DNA of 64,000 nucleotides from Pegoplata infirma (taxonomy: Eukaryota; Arthropoda; Insecta; Diptera; Anthomyiidae): assembly GCA_963921195.1 (NCBI GenBank), contig OY992537.1, forward strand, positions 1,240,001-1,304,000, given 5' to 3'. Positions within the stretch are counted from its first letter, which is position 1. Every line of letters starts with the position of its first letter. The position numbers were made by a program, and so were the translations under genes. Of the stretch, positions 34,010-46,340 are shown in pieces. A model generated the notes under the pieces. That model worked only from the letters and a program-made list of their open reading frames with translations, had not been told where the DNA came from and made no database searches.

Positions 34010-34438
34010 ATACAGAAAAAAAGGAATTGTTATATTGACCCCCATATTTGTGAATACAATTATTTTTTTCACTGAAAGGGCTCCTATACGGAAATTTGTT
34101 ATATCAACAAACGTTTGTAAATTTTGATTGTTGAAAAAAGAATTTTGTTTTTTTTTCAACAAAGAAATTCAACAAACACAAACACAATTTGTTGATCTGA
34201 CAAATGAAATTTTTTTTTTTCAACAAAGAAATTTACCAAACACAAACACTATTTATTGACATGATAAAAGAATTTTGAAATAAAATTACTTGTCTTAGTT
34301 TGTTGAAAACAAAATCAAAGTTTTGTATAATGGTCTAACAGGCGGCCGTTTTTACAAAATTTTTGGTTGGTATCATGTTTCGTTGATTTACACTTGATGT
34401 TTGTTGATTAAAATTTTGCGATTTTATTTTCTGTGCAG
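34010..34438. repeat. ACAGAAAAAAA-ended repeat with internal 76-bp duplication
   Basis: Begins ACAGAAAAAAAGGAATTG and ends ATTTTATTTTCTGTGC. Inside, CAACAAAGAAATTnAnCAAACACAAACAC occurs twice (about 34157 and 34220). The ends resemble the CACAGAAAAAA family but the interior differs. Confidence 0.5.
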
Positions 34439-34460
34439 AGTTTTGTTAAATTATTCTTCT

Positions 34461-34655
34461 TTATTAACTTCCAATATTTCCGGGAGTACAATTGGATTTT
34501 TAATACAAAAAACTTAAAACTATGGACCAATTTTACTCACTGATTATGATCCTTTCTTACTATTGATCAATAGTTTTAAGTTTTTTGCGTTAAAAATTAA
34601 ATTTTACTACCTGATGGTGATCCTCGGTGAGGACCAACATATTGGAAGTTAATAA
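34461..34655. repeat. 195-bp palindrome
   Basis: TTATTAACTTCCAATAT (34461-34477) pairs with ATATTGGAAGTTAATAA (34639-34655). Inside, aaaaaacttaaaact pairs with agttttaagtttttt, and gatcc phrases are also mirrored. It is a compact hairpin-forming unit of unknown origin. Confidence 0.7.
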
Positions 34656-35880
34656 AAAAAATTCATTTGGCAAAACACTGGTCTTGAGCTTGATTTTTTT
34701 TTTTACTTAATTAATATTTGGAAGGTCAAATAATTAGGTACATCTACAATTGTACACTCAAAATAATAACTCTGTTAAATTACAGAAAAACTCTGCTAAT
34801 TTAACAGAGTACACCATACTTTTTCAGCTAACAACATTTCTTTGTAATTTTACTAAAAATCTCTGTAAAATGATTTTGACAGAAAACAAGTAGAAAAATT
34901 AAATTCGACTTGGTCGAATCTATGAATACCCTCCACAATGTTATTTGATAGTAATTTTCTAAAAAAAATTCAGAAAATTGCATTCAAAATTTTTTATTAG
35001 AAATATATTAATTTAAGTAAAACTTTTTTTTAATCAATCAAATTTTTTTGAGTGTAACATTTTTTTGACTGTCAACATTTTTTGAGTGTGACATTTCATT
35101 AAAAAAAAAAGTTATGTGTACATTTTTTTTTGAGTGTAACATTTTTTTTAGTGTAAAAATTTTTTGCAGTGTACAATTTTTTGAGTAACAAGATTACTTT
35201 GTAAAATATTTTTGTTGTTTTATACCTACATAAGTATATGTAATGCAAAAAAAACTATTTCACATTTTCCCTGTTTTTATTTTACGTTTTTTCCTTAAAA
35301 ACCAAAAACAACCTAACATTCAATCATATGTATGTATAAGTCCCCCTTTTTTGATTTTTTTCCAAAAATACTTACTATACACCGTTACATACAGTTACAA
35401 AAACAATAACAACACAATAACAAATATTTACTTGTCTAACAACTAAACTGCACGCCACGGCAAGAAAACTAACAACAACAAGTTTTAAGAAAACTGGTAT
35501 TTCACCATGCTGTTTAAAATTGTTTAACGAGTTTTCAACAGTTTAAGGTGAAACCAATCTGAAATTCAGGGCTTTGCTTATAACTTTTGAACCACTGGAC
35601 CGATTTTGCTGAAACTCAAAACCAAACAGGCTTGAGAAACGACAAATATATATGCTAAGCTTCAGCACCCTCAGAATTGTCTTTCGAAAGTTAGAGTGGT
35701 TTTAATCTCGTAAATTCGTAAAATACCCTTGCCGAAATTTACTCTTTTGCTCATAACTTTTGAACCACTTGACCGATTTCGCTGGATTGCAATACCAACC
35801 TGACCCGGTAAATGGTCAACATATATGTCAAACTTCAGGAGCCTCCGTAAAGTCTTTCAAAAGTTAGCGTGTTTTCAACG

Positions 35881-35931
<51 letters not shown>

Positions 35932-35934
<3 letters not shown>

Positions 35935-37752
35935 GAAAAACTCCGTACTTTATTAAAATAATGTTTAAATTATTCAAATTTAATTTTATTTTGAAATAAA
36001 ACTCTTAAAAATGTTGGTGTTTTATAATTTCAAAAAATAAAACTCTTCAAAATTTTGGAGTTTTATAAATTCAAAAATAAAACTCTCTCAAAAAAAAGAG
36101 TTTTATTTTACCTTAAAAATAGAAAGAAATTTATTTTGGTATTATTTTTGAAAATAATATAAACATATGTATAGTAGAGTTTAGATAAAAATAATGTATC
36201 TCATCTTAAATATTTTCATTTGGTTTAAGGGGGATATAAAGGAAAAAACTAGTCTTAACGTGAGCAATTTTTAAACAGCTATAAAAATATTAATACGCAA
36301 TATTTTTTAATTCTGTTTTTTTTATTTGCAAGATGAATTATTGTAATATTTTTAAAACTTTATTACACAAAATTTGGTCAACAAGAATTTCCAGGGTTGC
36401 CACTCATTTCTTATTTTAAAGAGAAAATCGGATGCAGTTGTACAGCAAAAACTACTGAACCGATTTTAATGAATTTTTTTTATTTGTAGATTATAAACTT
36501 TTCTAGTACCTACTAGCCATTTTTGAAAAATATTGATTTTTGTTGAAATTATGCTAATATAAACTTAAAAAATGTACTTTTCTTCTTTCAAAAAAACATA
36601 ATTAGGTCAAAATTTTAAAAAATGTCCACGATAAGTACTAGAGAATTTAATAATCGACAAATCAAAAATATTTCATCAAAATCGGTACAGTACTTTTAGC
36701 TGTACAATTGCAGCCGTTTTCCTTTAAAAAAACATTCTACAATTAAGTGGAAAAATCAGTTCATCAACTTTTGTGTTATGAAATTTTAAAAATATTGCAA
36801 TAAATTATTTTTCTAATCACAAAACAGAATTAAAAAATATTGCGTTTTTATTTTTTATCGCTGCTTAAAAAATCACATAAAGGCTGTTTATTTTTTCTTT
36901 AAACCCCCCTTAAGAAAAATAATATTATATAAATCTTCGTTTTATTGGTTTTGGAACAGTTACACATGCTGAACCTTTTGCTCAAAATTAGCGAGTTCTT
37001 AGATATTAAAGACATGGTGCGTCTTTGATGCTTAAATTTGTTTACAGTATTTATTTCCAGTCTCGAGTATTTCGAAAATGGATCGAAATAATCTGGGTTC
37101 ACGAGGTCTATTACTACCCATAAAATTTTCTGGTTCCAATTTTCGAATAAGAGTGGAACTACAGAATGTACTACATAAGCGGTTATTCGAATCTTCAAAC
37201 GCGAATATCTTAAAAACTGTAAACGCATATTTAAAGCAGATTTGGAATTAGGAGGGCAAAATCTATTTAGTTTATACATTTAATTTTGCAGTATTTTTTT
37301 TTATTTTTTATACGCGATTTTGCAAAAATATTTTTTATGCAAAAAACCAACAAAATATTAAGAGAACACTTTTTTAGTGCAATATTTCGTTAATAGAATT
37401 TTTTTTTTCACAAATAAGGGTTCTATTAGGAGTATTAATAAATTTAAATAAGATGAATTTAGTTTCAACTAATTTTACTATTTCGTGAGGTCATATTTTT
37501 ATCATATTATCAACTATTTTAAGTACATAAAAATGTTAAAAACCAAAAATATTTTTTGTTAACTTAAAATAAAATTAATTGTATGAAAATAAAACTCTTT
37601 TTATTTCGGAGTTTTATTTTTAAAACTCGGTACCGAGTTTTATTTTAAAATTGTAGGAAATTTATTTAAAAATTGAATTAAATTTTTTTGGAAAAAATAC
37701 TTTTGGTTTTTTTTCATTGAAGAGTTTTAAGTTTTACACTTTTCCCTTGTCT
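35932..37752. mobile_element. 1.8-kb foldback-like element inside a (GACA)n tract (inner shell)
   Basis: Bounded by CAAGGAAAAACTCCG and an inverted CTTTTCCCTTG. TAAAACTC/GAGTTTTA words crowd both ends (35990-36110 and 37590-37735). The middle contains a second inverted repeat, gcaatattttttaattctg (about 36299) against cagaattaaaaaatattgc (about 36823), with aagtactag-like and tacagcaaaaact-like phrases also mirrored. An open frame on the minus strand at 37279-36899 has no recognisable domain. Confidence 0.65.
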
Positions 37753-37754
37753 GC

Positions 37755-37933
<179 letters not shown>

Positions 37934-38847
37934 CATCGCTAGATCGACTTAAAATCGATCAAGGATCATGAATATATATACTTTATGGGGTCCTAGACCA
38001 ATATTTCGATGTGTTACAAATGGAATGACAAACTTATATATACCCTCTATCACTAGAGTGGAGGGCATTAAAACTGTTAATTTACAGAGTTTATAGTAAA
38101 ACATTGGTTAAATATGAAAGCTTTTTTACAGAGAAAACTTTGTAATTTTACTATAAAACTCTGTAAAATGATTTGGACAAAAAAAATCTGTTAATTAACA
38201 GAGTTTCTAGTAAAATATTGGTTAAATAAACCAAAAAGTAAATTTACATATATTTGTAAAATACATTTGATGCAAAAAAAAAAAAAAATGCAGAAAAAAC
38301 TCTGTAAATTTACAGAGTTTAGTTAAATGCATGTTATTTTGTAAAATTTTTATAAGATTTCTGAAAAAAACAAAAAAAAATTTTGATAACTTTTTTGCTA
38401 CTTTTTCCCAAAAAAAAAAAAATATACAGATAAAATTTTGATGTTTGGTAATAAAAACTACTCAACAGAAAACTTTTTTGGTTATAAAAAAATACGAAGT
38501 ATTTTGCTTAGATCTGTATTTTAGCAGAAAACTCTGTTAATTATCTGTAAAATTAAGATTACAAAGTAAAAAGTAATATAAGAGAGGAAACTTTGTTTTT
38601 TTGTCACAACAAAATAAAAAGTATTTTCTTTAAATCTGTATTTTGACAGAAAACTCTGCCAAATATCTGTTGAATTGAGATTACAGTCATTTTACAGAGA
38701 ATTTTACAGAGTTATTATTTTGAGTGTATGCAAAAATTATACAATTTATGATTTTTTTATTTGAATTTAAACGGTCTTAAACGGTCTTTATATTCAAAGC
38801 TAATAATAGTGGGTAACTTATAAGAAAAGTATGATTTGGAGCTAGAT

Positions 38848-39094
38848 CCCAGCAAAAACTTCCATTACCAAGTAATTAACTTTGGGATTTATAACGAAAA
38901 TGAGTAACTAGTTACGTCCCAATTTCATTGTTAATTACTTAAACAAGGCAATGTCATTGGAGGCAAGGCCTTCTTTGCTTGCTTACGAAAAAGCTAACAA
39001 ATAATAGCCCATTCCTAGCTTGCTTACGAAAAGTTGAAAAAGTTACCAGGTAATCCAATTGGGAATAGGTACTCATTACCTAGTTTTTGCTGGG
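38848..39094. mobile_element. CCCAGCAAAAACTT-ended short element
   Basis: Left CCCAGCAAAAACTTCC, right CTAGTTTTTGCTGGG, with ATTACC/GGTAAT-type words inside. It has the same ends as 29022-29933 with a different interior word. The target duplication is unresolved; AT borders both sides. Confidence 0.7.
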
Positions 39095-39097
39095 ATA

Positions 39098-39132
39098 TAC
39101 AAGATAATCATGTTTTAAATGATTATCTTGTA
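39098..39132. repeat. Perfect 14-bp hairpin
   Basis: TACAAGATAATCAT, a 7-nt loop, then ATGATTATCTTGTA. It begins 4 bp after the preceding CCCAGC element. Confidence 0.85.
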
Positions 39133-39218
39133 TGTAAAATCACAGGTGTGCACCTCTTAAGGGATAAATTTCCCTTATAAAATTGAAACAACAAGTTAGC
39201 TTGAAAGAATGAAGCTTA

Positions 39219-39905
39219 AACAAGTAAAAAAGTTAAATTCGGCCTTGCCGAATGTAGTGATACCCTCCACAATTTCAAAAAGATTATTGCAAACAACTTT
39301 ATTTAAAAGGAAATTACTTTAAAAAAAAAAAAAATTGAAAAAAAATTTCCGCAAAAAAAAATTTTGGTAAAAAAAAAAATCCGCGATTTTTTTTTTTTTT
39401 TGTCAAAAAATATGTTCGTACTTGTTTAAATACCATCTGGTGTTCAATTATGTTAACATATGTCAACCAGAAGCCGAATTAAAGCATTTTGTATTTTTAG
39501 GTTATGTTGAATGTACTGAAATTTTTGAGGTGTGCTTACATTTTCGTTCATAACTTTTGAACCGCTGAACCGATATCGCTCAAATGCAATACCAAACTTC
39601 TCGGGAGAACTTCCAATATATATGTTAAGTTTCAGTCATCTCTGTGCAATATTTTGTCCGCGAGAGCATTTTCCACAGACAGACAGACAGACGGACAGAC
39701 GGACAGACGGACAGATGGACAGACGGACAGACGGACAGACGGACAGACGGACAGACGGACAGACGGACATCGCTAGAATGTCTTAAAATCGATCGGGCAT
39801 CATGAATATATATACTTTATGGGGTCCCAGACCGATATTTCGATGAGTTACAAACGGAATGACAAACTTATATATACCCTCTATCACTAAGTGGAGGGTA
39901 TAAAA
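39219..39905 (+). mobile_element. mini-me/DINE-1-like element, complete
   Basis: Starts AACAAGTAAAAAAGTTAAATT, then ATACCCTCCAC (about 39262), the gaattaaagcattttgtatt leader also seen at 12311, a (GACA/GGAC)n tract (about 39675-39768), the core ATATATATACTTTATGGGGTC (about 39806-39826) and the tail TATACCCTCTATCACTAAGTG then GAGGGTATAAAAA. The best intact copy in the window. Confidence 0.88.
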
Positions 39906-40806
39906 AGATCTGTTATGTATGTTATTTAAAAAAGCAACATTTTGTAAAAGAAGGCAACATATTTTTCTTCCTCTTAAAATGTTTATTTCTTAAAATTTGC
40001 AGGCAAATATTTTTGCTCAAAATTACATTTAACAAATTTGTAACATTTACCTGTGTTGTAAATCTTTGGTAAAATCGTTACGAGTGGCTATTACAACAGA
40101 TTTATAAAAGCATACTTACACTCCAAAAAAAATATTACCTAAATATATATATATTGGTTGTTTGTAAATTAAACCATATTCGATATTTATGACTACAAAT
40201 TTAGTAGCTTTTCTATAACAAATATCAAATAATTATTTTTGTTAGTTGTTTATATAGTTTGTTAGAATTTATTACAAAAAAAATTCGACCAGGGGGAAAT
40301 GTTCCCCTTGAAGACTATACTATAACTAACCTGCAAAAAAATTATTTTCCTATAATTATATTTTTTATTTTTGATTAACATATGAAAAATTTTAATGACA
40401 GAGCAAACATGAGCAATGGGAAGAAGAAACTTCTCCCTGAAGAATTAATCTAACCTATTGAAAAAAAATACATTCTTACAATTATGTTTTTTTTATTTAA
40501 TGGTCCAGCAATTTAACAAAGGGCAGAAGAAATTTTATTTTTCCATAAAAAAATTAATAAAAATAATGTAGTTGTTACAATTATTAAGTTGATTTCACTT
40601 ATATAATTGGCTGAGTGTAAATTAAAAAAAAAAAACGGCTACCATCAAAAAAGGATTTACTTGAAAACAAGCCAACTTAATTGTTTCTTATTTTATATTG
40701 TTTTGACCATTGTGCTGCTGTTTAAGGGAGTGACATATATATATTTAATATAATAATAAAAAACTATGACCATAATCATAATCCTTGAATTAAAAATATA
40801 CATCTA
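39906..40806. other. AT-rich stretch with degraded mini-me pieces
   Basis: At 40285-40610 a gaccagggggaaatgttccc-like phrase followed by ttgaaga and aacta recurs two or three times at about 125-bp spacing. It matches the leader of mini-me subfamily B. Nothing else is recognised. Confidence 0.4.
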
Positions 40807-41385
40807 CACAGAAAAAAATATTGAGAAAAACAATTTGAGTAATAACTTGTTTAAATTTTTAAATATGATTTGAGTAATTTTTTAATTGACGCAATTAAAA
40901 ATTTACTAGAAAATTAAAAAAAAAATTAATAAATAATCTAATACAAAATTTAATAATTTTTTTTATTTTTTTGTATTCTCTTCGTGTTTTGAATTCTCAT
41001 TTAGTTTATAGTTTTTTGTATATAGTATATGAAAGTTTGAAATCATCTTTTTGAAATTTTACTATGTCTTTAAGACATAAATATATTTGGTAAAGTTTGA
41101 AAAAACATTTTTTTTTTTTTTTAAATTTTAAACTTTTAAAAAAAATAAATTAAAAAACTTGGAGTAAGTTTTTACTTGACACAATTAAAAAGTTACTTAG
41201 AAAAATCGAAAAAAATTTAATTAAATTTTTAATTGTGTCCATTAAAAATTTATAAAATTTTTTAGTAAGCATTTCACAATTTTTTATTAAAAATTTACTC
41301 AATACTATTAAATCGTTTACTGGTGCAAAATTGAGTAATTTTTTACTCAATAGTGTTAAAAATTTACTCAATTTTTTTTTCTGTG
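40807..41385. mobile_element. CACAGAAAAAA-ended MITE, copy 3, TA duplication
   Basis: Starts CACAGAAAAAAATATTGAG and ends ATTTTTTTTTCTGTG, with TA on both sides (40805-40806 and 41386-41387). It contains tatatgaaagtttgaaatcat at about 41026, the empty-site version of the hAT insertion found in copy 4. Confidence 0.82.
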
Positions 41386-41475
41386 TATGAATATTAGGGA
41401 GGTACGAAAAACGACTTTTTTCGAATTTCGTTAATTGTCTTTTAAATTATTGTGCCTTTTAGGCTAAGAACTCTA

Positions 41476-42720
41476 CACAGAAAAAATAAAAAAAAATGAG
41501 CAAATTTTTAATACTATTGAGTAAAAAATTACTCAATTTTGCACCAGTAAACGATTTAATGGTATTCAGTAAACTTTTAATAAAAAATTATTAAATGCTT
41601 AATAAAAAATTTGAGTAAATTATTAATTCACAAAATTAAAACTTAAAACTTTTAAGTAACTTTTTAATTGTGTCAGGTAAAAATTTACTCAAAATGTATC
41701 AACTTATTTTTTAAAAAAGCTTAAAAAGTTTTGATTTTTTTTTTCATACTTTACCAAATACCCTTATGTCTTCAAGACAATAGAAAATTTTTTTAAGATG
41801 ATTTCAAACCAGGGTTGGCAACCGAAACGAATAACGGTATTGGTAACGGTATTGGTATTACATATTTTTTATATCGGTAACGGTAAAGGTAACGGTATTT
41901 TGGATTATTTAGGTAACGGTTAACCGTTACCGATACAACGATACCGGTACGTACCGGTATTATGAATAAAAATTTCCGAACATGTTAAAAAGTCACAAAT
42001 TTCTTAAAAACACGTAAAAAATCAAAAATTTATTTAATAAAATTAAAAAAACTGATAAATTAAGTGCATTTTCAACATATAATTATATAGACTATTAATT
42101 AACTCAGAATTTAATTAAAATATTCACGCAATATTGTAATTCAACAAATAAATTATTGATTTTTTACGTGTTTATGAGATGTCTGTCCAGAAATATCTGC
42201 ATTTTGAGCCATTTAAGAAATCTGGTGATTTTTGCTGACGCGGTTTGCTAAATTTCTTTCCGGATATTTTACTTTGTTTTTTATCTGCAAAAAATTTCAA
42301 TTAAGTAAAATTAAGACAACCGAAACAAAACCGATATAATACCGGTAAAAATCCGAATAAAGGTAATGGTTTTCTATCGGTAACGGTATTTAAATTTTTT
42401 TATTTCGGTATTGGTAACGGTAACGGTAGTCAAGATGAAAGGGTTTTTAATCGGTAACGGTATTGAAAGGGTAACGGTAGCCAACACTGTTTCAAACTAT
42501 CATATTCATATACAAAAAACTATAAACTAAATGAGAATTCAAAACACCATGAGAAAAAAAAAATAAAAAAAGTATTACATTTGTATTAAATTATTTACTC
42601 AAATTTTATTTTCAATTTTTGAGTAAATTTTTAATTGTGTTAATTAAAAAGTTACTCAAATTTGTTTTAAAGATTTAAACAAGTGATTACTCAAATTGTT
42701 TTTCTCTATATTATTTTCTG
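41476..42720. mobile_element. CACAGAAAAAA-ended MITE, copy 4, interrupted
   Basis: Left end CACAGAAAAAATAAAAAAAA after TA, right end TATTATTTTCTG before TA. It is split at GATGATTTCAAAC by a hAT-like element. Outside that insertion it matches copies 1-3. Confidence 0.78.
41810..42489. mobile_element. hAT-like element made of GGTAACGGTATT words, exact 8-bp TSD
   Basis: The ends are CAGGGTTGGCAACC and GGTAGCCAACACTG. TTTCAAAC is duplicated exactly at 41802-41809 and 42490-42497, and the sister MITE at 40807-41385 shows the site with a single TTTCAAAC. GGTAACGGTATT and complementary words fill both ends (41833-41960 and 42360-42480), and the middle is AT-rich. CAGGG-type starts are classic for hAT. 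Confidence 0.92.
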
Positions 42721-42868
42721 TATAAGTTTAAATTTTTACCCAATCGAAAAATATTTACCAGTACCGCTAAAAGGTTAAAGCTATTCTAAAAAAAAAAAAT
42801 CATACAATCTGGATTTTTAATTAGCTTATTAATGAAAAAAATTATTTTGGTGGGATAAGGCTTTTAAC

Positions 42869-44521
42869 CAATGTTGGCAATCGATACCTTTTCAATACCG
42901 TTATCCGTTTCAAAACCCTTTAAATTGAATACCGGTACCAATACCAATACCGAAACTCAGTTTTGGTATCGGATACCGGTATCCAAAAACCTTTTCCTTC
43001 GGTATCGGTACGTACCGGTATTGAAACGGTTTTTCTTAAAAACCATGTTTTTTTACAAAAAAAATTTAATAGAAAGTTTGTAAATTTTTCGGTTTTTTTG
43101 AATGAAAAATCGTACTCCAAATGCTTCACAGAAGTCTCATAACAATCAAAAAATCTTTTGGCACCCACATCGTGAATTAAGTGAAAATTTCAAAAAGCCA
43201 TACTTCAACCGCGATGCGAGGGCAAAAGAAAATTATTGATTTTCACGAAATTTTTATAGATTCATTTTGACTCCCAATAGAAACTTTCTGGACCCCTTTC
43301 GTATAGTAATATAGTTTTTTGGGGATTTTTTTTTTAATCCGTGATGTGGGTGTCCAAGGATTTTTTTGATATTTACAGGACTTCGGGGAAGGCATTTGGA
43401 TTACTAGCAGGAGGTTTTCCACCATAGTATAATTTTTTGAAGTGGCTTAACTCGCGAAAAAAAATTGTTTGCAATATTTTTGAATGTGATTTTGTCTAGA
43501 CAGGGAAGACCTATCTTTCCAAATAGATAACACCAACAAAAAAAAACTTGGTTGTCTAGAAATAAGATGAAATATGTAATTTTTTGGAGGTTTTACTTTA
43601 ACCGCGATGCGCGAGGGAAATAAATTGTATGGAGTCATTTTGGCACCCATAGAAACTTATTGAACCACTTTCAGCTCAAACGAAAAAGAAAGGTAAAAAT
43701 CGATACGGCCTTATATTTATGTACTAAAGACATAGGAAAATTTCCAGCAAAAGTGGTCCAGTGCTTCAAAAGTTATGAGCAAAAGACTGAATTTGGGCAA
43801 GGGTTTTTCGTGAATTTTCGAGATACAAAACAAGATAACTTTCGAAAGGCAATCCTGAGTATGCTGAAGCTTGGCATATATATTTGCCGTTCCCCTTCCT
43901 TGGTTCGTATTGAATTTCAGCCAAATCGCTCCAGTGGTTCAAAAGTTATTAAGAAAACCGTGAATTTCAGATTGGTTTCAGCTTAAATTCACTTGTTGAA
44001 AAAACTGTTAAACCAGCTTTATAAAAATTGATGTGTCAGGAAAATATTTTACAAAGTATTCTTGTCACTCACAAACATTTTTATACTAAAACAAAAAAAC
44101 AAAAAAAAATTTACACTCAAAAAAAAAATGTTGTCATTTTTTTTTTTTTTTTTCAAAAATGACTAAAAAAAGTTTTGTACTCAAAATAAAATATTTTAAA
44201 TCAAAATTGTTAATTTGATTCACATTAGAAAACTAACTATCACTTTAGAAGGGCATTGTGGAGGGTATTGATAGATTCGCCCAAGTCGAATTTAACTTTT
44301 CTACTTGTTTTTACAAATTTTTTTAAAGTTTTTATACGTTTTTTTATATTTTTAACATTTTTTTGATAATACCGGTACGTACCGGTATTGACGTTTCGGT
44401 ATCGGTAATACCGTAACCGATTCAACTCAAATACCGTAACCGATACCGATACCGAAATAAATAAAAAAAACGATACTAATACCGATATCGATACCGTTAT
44501 TCGTTTCGATTGCCAACCTTG
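42869..44521. mobile_element. hAT-like GGTATCGGTACCGG element, exact 8-bp TSD, with mini-me inside
   Basis: The ends are CAATGTTGGCAATCG and CGATTGCCAACCTTG. CTTTTAAC is duplicated exactly at 42861-42868 and 44522-44529. GATACCGGTA/TACCGGTATC-type words occupy 42884-43035 and 44368-44505. The TIR resembles that at 41810-42489, so the two are sister families. A minus-strand mini-me fragment and about 650 bp of other sequence lie between the word arrays. Confidence 0.9.
43745..44309 (-). mobile_element. mini-me/DINE-1-like fragment, subfamily A, minus strand
   Basis: On the minus strand it starts AACAAGTAGAAAAGTTAAATT at 44309, has ATACCCTCCAC (about 44260-44270), then both leader blocks (gaaccactgg near 43925 and 43770), and stops before the microsatellite. 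Core and tail are missing. The open frame at 43660-43986 is an accident of the leader. Confidence 0.78.
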
Positions 44522-44571
44522 CTTTTAACTTTAAAATTTAGTTAAAAAATTATGGCCATATGGGTTCCAAC

Positions 44572-45073
44572 TAGTGCCCCCACTTCCCGGTTCTCGGTAT
44601 TCCCGGGAATACCGGTATTCCCGTTTCTAGATATATTCCCGGGAATACCGGTATTCCCGGTTCTAATCCTGGTACCGGTTCTCAAAAAACAAAAAAAATA
44701 ATATGCCATAAAATATTTAAATTACACCATTTAATCAGTATTTCAGAAATATTTAGTTGTGTTTGTAAAATTATTTAAAAATCATGTAACTATTTTCTTC
44801 TTAAATTCATAAAAAAAATGGAAATGGTGTTTTTCACATGTTTTGTATTTTTTTTTTGGTAAAAGCGAAGAAAATATTTTAATTTTACAAAATTTTACAA
44901 TATATGCATACCGGTAGTCCCGGGAATACCGTCAGAACCGGAACCTGAAATACCGGTATTCCCGGGAATACCGGGAATAATCAAAGAACCGGGAAACCGG
45001 TACCATTTCCCGGTAATACCGAGAACCGGGAATACCGGTATTCCCGGTACTACGGTACTGACCGCAGGCACTA
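44572..45073. mobile_element. hAT-like element made of CCGGTATTCCCGGGAATA words, exact 8-bp TSD
   Basis: The ends are TAGTGCCCCCACTTCC and CGCAGGCACTA. GTTCCAAC is duplicated exactly at 44564-44571 and 45074-45081. Both ends are packed with GAATACCGGTATTCCCGGG words (44590-44675 and 44908-45058), a sharp GC-rich contrast with an AT-rich middle. A minus-strand frame reading PGIPG-type repeats is a by-product of the words. Confidence 0.92.
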
Positions 45074-45490
45074 GTTCCAACACCAAACATTTTTTTTTGC
45101 CAAAAAACGCTATTAGTTGATATGTAGGTCCTAATGATATATATTCATAGAATAATACAATGTCTATCCGTGATATTATTATCGTGTTCTAAAATGTGCC
45201 CAGAATCAGAAAAAAATGTGACTTTTGACGATTTTTTTAATTTTTTGTAGCATCTCGAAAACTACTTTTTTTAAACTTCGTCGAATGCAAGGAAAATTGT
45301 AGATCGTTTTAGTATAAAAACTCATTATATAGCTTTTTAACTAAATCTGACCATTTCAATCAGTGACGCTACGCTGGAGGGTTTGGCCGTAAAAAAATTA
45401 GTTTGTAAAAATTATTTTTTTGGTTTGTACTAAAAAAAACTATTTTTCAGGGCCAAACTTTAACCTCCCATCATTATTCGTGCCACCCTA

Positions 45491-45782
45491 ACGAGTATAA
45501 TATGTCATATTCGTACACAGTATGTGATTGCAGTTCACGTTGTTGTTTTTTTTTATTTTAATATATTTTTGATTGCCATGTTAACAGCCAGTGGAACATT
45601 GTCATTACCAGCCATGGTACACGTACACGATGTTGTTACTTTTGTCACAATAAAAAATAAAAAAATAAAATAAAAACAAAAATAACATATGTTGCAATTT
45701 CATAAATTTTTTGCTCTTATTCTTGATTATGCATATGAAGCATTATTTTCCAAATATTCCACTTTAGAAAATCAGCAGTAGG
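45491..45782. other. AT-rich spacer
   Basis: A short less AT-rich patch near 45590-45640 (cagccatggtacacgtacac) has splice-like neighbours on the minus strand, but its reading frame does not support an exon. Confidence 0.35.
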
Positions 45783-45784
45783 TA

Positions 45785-46340
45785 CACTCAAAATAAATTC
45801 TGCAATAAGCAGAAAAATCTGCTGAAAATACACCCATTTTGGCGGTTTGCTAAAAATCTACTGATTTCAGCTGTGCAATCTACTGGTTTCAGCAGAAAAA
45901 TCTGCTGAAAATACATCGACTTTAACTGACCCAGCTTGCTAAAACTCTGTATAGTGCAATGAAAAAATTTAAGAAAATTTTTTAAGTTTTTTTTTTTGCA
46001 AAGCGATAATTTTTTTTAAGTTTTTCCAAGAATAAGTTCAAACTTTTTAAAAAAAAACTTATAAAATTTTTTGAAAACGGGATAACTCATTTCGGTAAAA
46101 TTACACAACAATCTGTTGTTTTCTTTTTTAATTTTGATAATTTTTTGTTTTGAGATTTTAAATATATATAAAAAAATGCATTTTAAAAACAAAATTCTCT
46201 GCTTTAAATCTGCACAAAAATATTTTGAATGAGAATTTACTAAAAAATATTCATTTCTGCAGAAAAATCTGCTAAAAGTTTGCTAATTCAACTTGAAAGT
46301 TATTTTACAGATTTTTTGACAGAGTTTTTCTTTTGAGTGT
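45785..46340. mobile_element. CACTCAAAATAA-ended TA element with AGCAGAAAAATCTGCT words
   Basis: Left CACTCAAAATAAATTCTGC, right ACAGAGTTTTTCTTTTGAGTG, both beside TA. GCAGAAAAATCTGCTGAAAA repeats at about 45809, 45888 and 46258. Related ends at 34755-38726 enclose a different word (ACTCTGTTAA), so the interior word has diverged faster than the end. Confidence 0.78.

Larger units (their letters stand above)
41395..45490. mobile_element. TAGGGAGGTAC/GTGCCACCCTA element hosting several insertions
   Basis: Left end TAGGGAGGTACGAAAAACG, right end CGTGCCACCCTA. The flanks ATGAATAT and ACGAGTAT match at 6 of 8 (two transitions). Once the insertions at 41476-42720, 42869-44521 and 44572-45073 are removed, about 1.7 kb of host remains. 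That host includes gataaggcttttaac and cctaatgatatatattcat, wording shared with 7371-8480. It is therefore a hAT-like relative of that family. Confidence 0.6.

Noticed and set aside
35879..35931. CRISPR-like or regulatory direct repeats
   Set aside because: It is a plain (GACA)n microsatellite; no spacers. No CRISPR array exists in the window.
36899..37279. 126-codon minus-strand frame
   Set aside because: Lies inside the foldback-like element at 35932-37752, overlaps none of its repeats consistently, and has no known motif.
43660..43986. 108-codon plus-strand frame
   Set aside because: Mostly the mini-me leader read on the opposite strand; the same text is non-coding in other copies.
44895..45086. 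Collagen-like PGIPG frame
   Set aside because: A reading of the CCCGGGAATA word array inside a hAT-like element.
45600..45640. 30-bp minus-strand exon with a good T tract
   Set aside because: The frame needed to connect to the exon at 9770 begins with a stop codon.
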